DNA of 9,056 bases from the NCBI GenBank assembly GCA_934454035.1, contig CAKSFY010000089.1:1-9056 (forward strand), read 5' to 3'. The translations under genes and the position numbers were made by a program. This stretch comes from an uncultured Clostridia bacterium (GTDB lineage: Bacteria > Bacillota > Clostridia > UBA1381). Below the pieces are notes generated by a model. That model searched no databases. It worked only from the letters and a program-made list of their open reading frames with translations, and was not told where the DNA came from. Positions 6,719 through 9,056 of the stretch are shown piece after piece (the first letter of the stretch is position 1; each line of letters begins with the position of its first letter).

Positions 6719-7592
6719 GCGGATGTGCTTTAATATAAACATCTTTAAGTTTACTGTTTATAAGTTTTGAATAAACCTGAGTCGAGGAAATATCGGCATG
6801 ACCGAGCATTTCTTGTATTGATTTTAAATCCGCACCGTTTTCCAAAAGATGAGCGGCGAAGGAATGCCTCAATACATGGGGAGTTATGTCGGTTTTGATA
6901 TTAGCTTTTTTTTGGTACTCTTTTACAATTTTCCAAAACCCTTGACGTGAGAGTTCTTTCCCGCTGCAGTTTAAGAAGAGCCGGTCGGGACTGTCTTCTT
7001 TAACAAAAAATTTCCGTGCACTGTTTATGTAATCATTCAGTGCAGAGCGTGCAATATTTCCTATAGGCACAATACGTTCCTTTTTTTCGCTTGCACATTT
7101 GACAAAGCCTACAGATAAATTTATATCATTTTCTTTGAGAGTGATAAGCTCCGACACTCTTATACCGGTAGCGTATAACAGTTCAAGCATTGCACGGTCA
7201 CGGCGTCCTTTCGGGTCTTTTCTGTCCGGTTGTTCCAAAAACAGAGACACTTCACGCGTTGTCAGAATATTCGGCATTCTGCGTTCGGTTCTGGGTGCTT
7301 CAAGGTTCAGGGTCGGGTCTTGCATATTTATTTTACATTCCGATATAAGATAATCGTAAAAGGCTCGCAGAGAGGCAAGTGTCCTTGAAACGGTGGAATT
7401 TGCTTTGCCTGATTTCTGAAGATAAAGAAGATATGTAAGAATCGTTGTTTTGTTTGCTTCGGCAAAATCGGTTATATTTCGTTTTGTCAGATATTCTGCG
7501 AAAAGACATGTATCTCGTTTATATGATTGAATTGTATTATCGGATTTTGTGCCCTGCATATATTCGGCAAATCCGTCAACATATTCGTACAA
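6711..7592 (-). CDS. xerD: Tyrosine recombinase, XerC/XerD family (XerD-like by context)
   Basis: A 293-residue site-specific recombinase of standard Xer length. Residues 1-90 form the SAM-like core-binding domain (SDNTIQSYKRD, AFYDYL), and about 105-290 the catalytic domain. The pentad is visible as Arg145 (ATGIRVSEL), His239 and Arg242 (PHVLRHSF), His265 (LGHADISST) and nucleophile Tyr274 (QVYS). The beta-hairpin lysine is odd: where Xer proteins read GKGxKER, this one reads CASEKKER, putting Ser168 at the usual Lys172 position of E. coli XerD by my hand alignment; Lys170 or Lys171 might replace it. The start is TTG 7592, with AAGGAGG 8 nt upstream, the next Met being residue 12. Xer proteins resolve chromosome dimers at dif. 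Lying downstream of spoIIM, it is likely the host housekeeping copy, though an integrase-like paralogue cannot be excluded. Confidence 0.9.
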   Translation of the reverse strand: MYEYVDGFAEYMQGTKSDNTIQSYKRDTCLFAEYLTKRNITDFAEANKTTILTYLLYLQKSGKANSTVSRTLASLRAFYDYLISECKINMQDPTLNLEAPRTERRMPNILTTREVSLFLEQPDRKDPKGRRDRAMLELLYATGIRVSELITLKENDINLSVGFVKCASEKKERIVPIGNIARSALNDYINSARKFFVKEDSPDRLFLNCSGKELSRQGFWKIVKEYQKKANIKTDITPHVLRHSFAAHLLENGADLKSIQEMLGHADISSTQVYSKLINSKLKDVYIKAHPRA

Positions 7593-7614
7593 TTAAAATT
7601 CCTCCTTATATGTG

Positions 7615-7642
7615 ATTATAACCGGCACGCTGTAAATGTCTG
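7615..7642 (-). promoter_or_regulatory. Possible promoter of the Xer recombinase gene
   Basis: On the - strand a perfect TATAAT (7620-7615) lies 16 nt after CAGACA (7642-7637), which matches four of six -35 bases. Transcription would begin about 7608, at the ribosome binding site itself, giving a very short leader. The 13-nt palindrome TCTGAAAATCAGA (7639-7651) overlaps the -35 region and could be an operator. The rest of the 161-nt gap to spoIIM is AT-rich with no clear terminator. Confidence 0.4.
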
Positions 7643-7753
7643 AAAATCAGATTATGTTTTCCAGTTAACTTATATTATTCATAAGATATATTATCATATT
7701 TTCGACAGTTTGTACAGTATTTTTACAAAAAAAATATACAGGAAAAGTCTGCA

Positions 7754-8326
7754 TTATGATATTTTGCATATAAAAGGTCTCATCAGTTTAATAAATGTTG
7801 ATGTTACATATCCGTCAAAAAAAGAAGCTATGCAGAATATAAGCGTACATATTGCGGCAAGTATAAGAAACCTTCCCAGCCGGGATTTGTCTTTTTTTCC
7901 GCCTGCCAGTGAAAAATCGGCAGAGCATGCACAAAATATAATAAGCGACGGCAAAAAAACAATCGTGGAAAATATTGAGGAAAGCGGTACCAAAAGTCCT
8001 CTTATTCCGTAATATTTTACAAATGCCGCGGTAGTAAATCCGCTTGTAAAGCCTTTGAACAGGCAGCAGCCGAGAGAACCTGCCGCACCGAGTCTGAAAA
8101 ATGAACAAGCGGTTATAATTATAACAAGCCTTATATTATCCGCGAATGAATTTTTAAATATCAGAAAACGGTTATTATCTGCCGAAAAACTGTCAAAGCA
8201 GCGCGAAAGATATTCATAAAGCTCATTTTCGCCTGCCGATGCAGCCATATATGCGGCACCTGCAATTATTCCGGCAAAAAGGCATGCCGTGGCGGCGAAA
8301 AAAAATATTTTTTTATGGTAAGTCAA
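7754..8326 (-). CDS. spoIIM: Stage II sporulation protein M (SpoIIM) family membrane protein
   Basis: A 190-residue integral membrane protein. Hydrophobic spans lie at about 7-29, 66-90, 111-135 and 152-172, with a further amphipathic stretch near 92-106. The central block FKGFTSGFTTAAFVKYYGIRGLL (abridged here; residues 90-112) matches the conserved SpoIIM signature of an F-KG---G---GF motif followed by a short loop and a G-L-G-L-like turn. In Bacillus SpoIIM acts with SpoIID and SpoIIP in peptidoglycan remodelling during engulfment of the forespore. The start is TTG 8326: AGGAGGG (8339-8333) is 6 nt upstream, there is no ATG nearby, and the signal-like MTYHKK start fits. The start region is embedded in the terminator hairpin of the upstream aminotransferase gene. 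B. subtilis spoIIM is sigma-E dependent; only a weak -10 match is seen here. Confidence 0.82.
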   Translation of the reverse strand: MTYHKKIFFFAATACLFAGIIAGAAYMAASAGENELYEYLSRCFDSFSADNNRFLIFKNSFADNIRLVIIITACSFFRLGAAGSLGCCLFKGFTSGFTTAAFVKYYGIRGLLVPLSSIFSTIVFLPSLIIFCACSADFSLAGGKKDKSRLGRFLILAAICTLIFCIASFFDGYVTSTFIKLMRPFICKIS

Positions 8327-8327
8327 A

Positions 8328-8393
8328 AAAATCCCTCCTGTGTAGATATAAAATCATATGTTCATTCCATATCTATTCACAAAAAGGGATTTT
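8328..8393 (-). terminator. Long terminator-like hairpin that includes the spoIIM ribosome binding site
   Basis: On the - strand the arm AAAATCCCT (8393-8385) pairs with AGGGATTTT (8336-8328). Inside it, TGTG pairs with CACA, and TAGATAT (8375-8369) pairs with ATATCTA (8349-8343), with an AA bulge, two possible G-U pairs and a 19-nt loop. The 3' arm runs into seven T residues (8331-8325), so it can end transcription of the aminotransferase gene whose stop is at 8402-8400. The same 3' arm contains the AGGAGGG ribosome binding site of spoIIM, which would be hidden in readthrough RNA. Confidence 0.65.
8353..8360 (-). promoter_or_regulatory. Weak candidate sigma-E-type -10 element for spoIIM
   Basis: CATATGAT in the hairpin loop resembles the mother-cell sigma-E -10 consensus (CATACANT). 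A GAATA stretch upstream (8378-8374) resembles the start of a sigma-E -35, but the spacing is shorter than usual. Transcripts starting here would lack the left arm of the hairpin and so expose the spoIIM ribosome binding site. This is a suggestion only. Confidence 0.22.
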
Positions 8394-8399
8394 AATTAC

Positions 8400-9056
8400 T
8401 TAAAATTTAGCGGCAAGGAATTTTTTCAGCCGTTCAAGTCCTTCTACGATATTATCCATACTTGTTGCATATGACCATCTTACATACTCCGGCGCGCCGA
8501 AACCTGTACATGGAACTACCGCAACCTTTGCCACATTTAAAAACAACTCCGCAAAGTCATCGGCATTTTTGATTGTACGTCCGTAAAGCTCTTCACCAAT
8601 AAGATCCTTTATATTCATCATAATATAAAATGCTCCGTGAGGATTCAGACATGAAACCCCGTTCATTTCATTAATGCGCTCTACCATGAAATTACGTCTT
8701 TTTTCAAAATGTCGCTTCATTCTGTCAACTGCGTCCATTCCGCCCTCAAGTGCGGCAACCGCTGCTGCCTGAGCTATTGAGTTCGGATTTGATGCCGCAT
8801 GCGACTGAATGTTTGCCATTATTTTTGCAATTTGCGGATTAGCTGCGGCAAAACCGATTCTCCAGCCGGTCATTGCATAAGTTTTGGAAACACCGTTTAT
8901 TACTATTGTCAAATCCTTAATATCATTGCCGAGAGAAGCAATACTTACATGCTTTCCTTCATAAACCAAATGCTCGTATATTTCATCCGAAATTACATAA
9001 ATATTGTTTTCAACGGCAATTTCCGCAATTTTTTCAAGCTCGTCTTTGGTATATAT
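8400..9056 (-). CDS. Class I PLP-dependent aminotransferase (aspartate aminotransferase-like), 5' end beyond window
   Basis: The - strand frame is open from base 9056 to TAA 8402-8400, giving 218 residues; about 175-180 N-terminal residues are missing, assuming the usual 390-400 length. The visible part starts IYTKDELEKIAEI, normally just after the NPTG motif. It has the PLP-binding Asp24 and Tyr27 (SDEIYEHLVY), the Schiff-base lysine Lys58 (GVSKTYAMTGWRIG), Arg66, and the C-terminal EYVRWSYATS segment with the Arg that binds the substrate carboxylate. This pattern fits the bacterial aspartate aminotransferase subgroup (aspartate + 2-oxoglutarate to oxaloacetate + glutamate), but paralogues act on aromatic amino acids or alanine, so the exact substrate is open. 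An internal TTG at 8969 is not the true start. The gene ends just before a long hairpin that precedes spoIIM. Confidence 0.92.
   Translation of the reverse strand: MYTKDELEKIAEIAVENNIYVISDEIYEHLVYEGKHVSIASLGNDIKDLTIVINGVSKTYAMTGWRIGFAAANPQIAKIMANIQSHAASNPNSIAQAAAVAALEGGMDAVDRMKRHFEKRRNFMVERINEMNGVSCLNPHGAFYIMMNIKDLIGEELYGRTIKNADDFAELFLNVAKVAVVPCTGFGAPEYVRWSYATSMDNIVEGLERLKKFLAAKF

Noticed and set aside
7720..7745. T-rich stretch on the - strand after spoIIM as an intrinsic terminator
   Set aside because: An eight-T run exists, but the preceding sequence gives only a 3-bp stem and the AT-only pairing around it is too weak.
7593..7753. Small regulatory RNA or fur-like gene between spoIIM and xerD
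   Set aside because: In Bacillus a fur gene lies in this neighbourhood, but the 161-nt gap here holds no coding frame or stable structure.
7710..8012. 100-residue open frame on the + strand
   Set aside because: Antisense to spoIIM, no ribosome binding site, and composition typical of a shadow frame.

Overview
The window reads as chromosomal DNA of a low-GC, spore-forming Firmicute of the class Clostridia. The evidence is AT-rich coding sequence with strong AGGAGG-type ribosome binding sites, TTG starts, a consensus sigma-A promoter, many intrinsic hairpin terminators and a spoIIM-like sporulation gene. The order spoIIM then xerD fits this group, since in Bacillus subtilis spoIIM also lies close upstream of the xerD homologue ripX (recalled, not searched). 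I see no phage, insertion sequence, CRISPR array, tRNA or rRNA. Species cannot be named from the sequence.

Left part (1-3500, + strand): the C-terminal end of a probable alpha-L-rhamnosidase (GH78-like) with a 17-bp terminator hairpin, then a three-gene carbohydrate ABC importer (lipoprotein substrate-binding protein and two EAA-loop permeases). No ATPase gene is present, so a shared MsmK/UgpC-type ATPase encoded elsewhere is expected. Together these look like a glycan-use locus: the glycosidase releases sugars and the importer takes up mono- or oligosaccharides. The rhamnoside link is inference from adjacency.

Middle part (3500-6720, + strand): a textbook sigma-A promoter (TTGACA, 17 nt, TATAAT) drives a half-size ABC exporter. 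After a terminator-like hairpin come a small DUF3343 protein (putative S/Se carrier-like family) and a class V PLP-dependent cysteine-desulfurase-family enzyme, overlapping by 14 nt. The latter two probably work together in sulfur or selenium transfer. The exporter's substrate is unknown.

Right part (6700-9056, - strand): reading right to left, a 5'-truncated class I aspartate-type aminotransferase, spoIIM, and a XerC/XerD-type tyrosine recombinase. This recombinase converges on the desulfurase gene over a perfect 20-bp bidirectional terminator. Almost the whole aminotransferase-spoIIM gap forms one long terminator-like hairpin whose 3' arm contains the spoIIM ribosome binding site, the most interesting regulatory structure here. 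The Xer protein lacks the usual GKG lysine.

Most of the window is ordinary housekeeping and accessory metabolism. I found no convincing undescribed system; the points worth checking are regulatory structures and family-level oddities.
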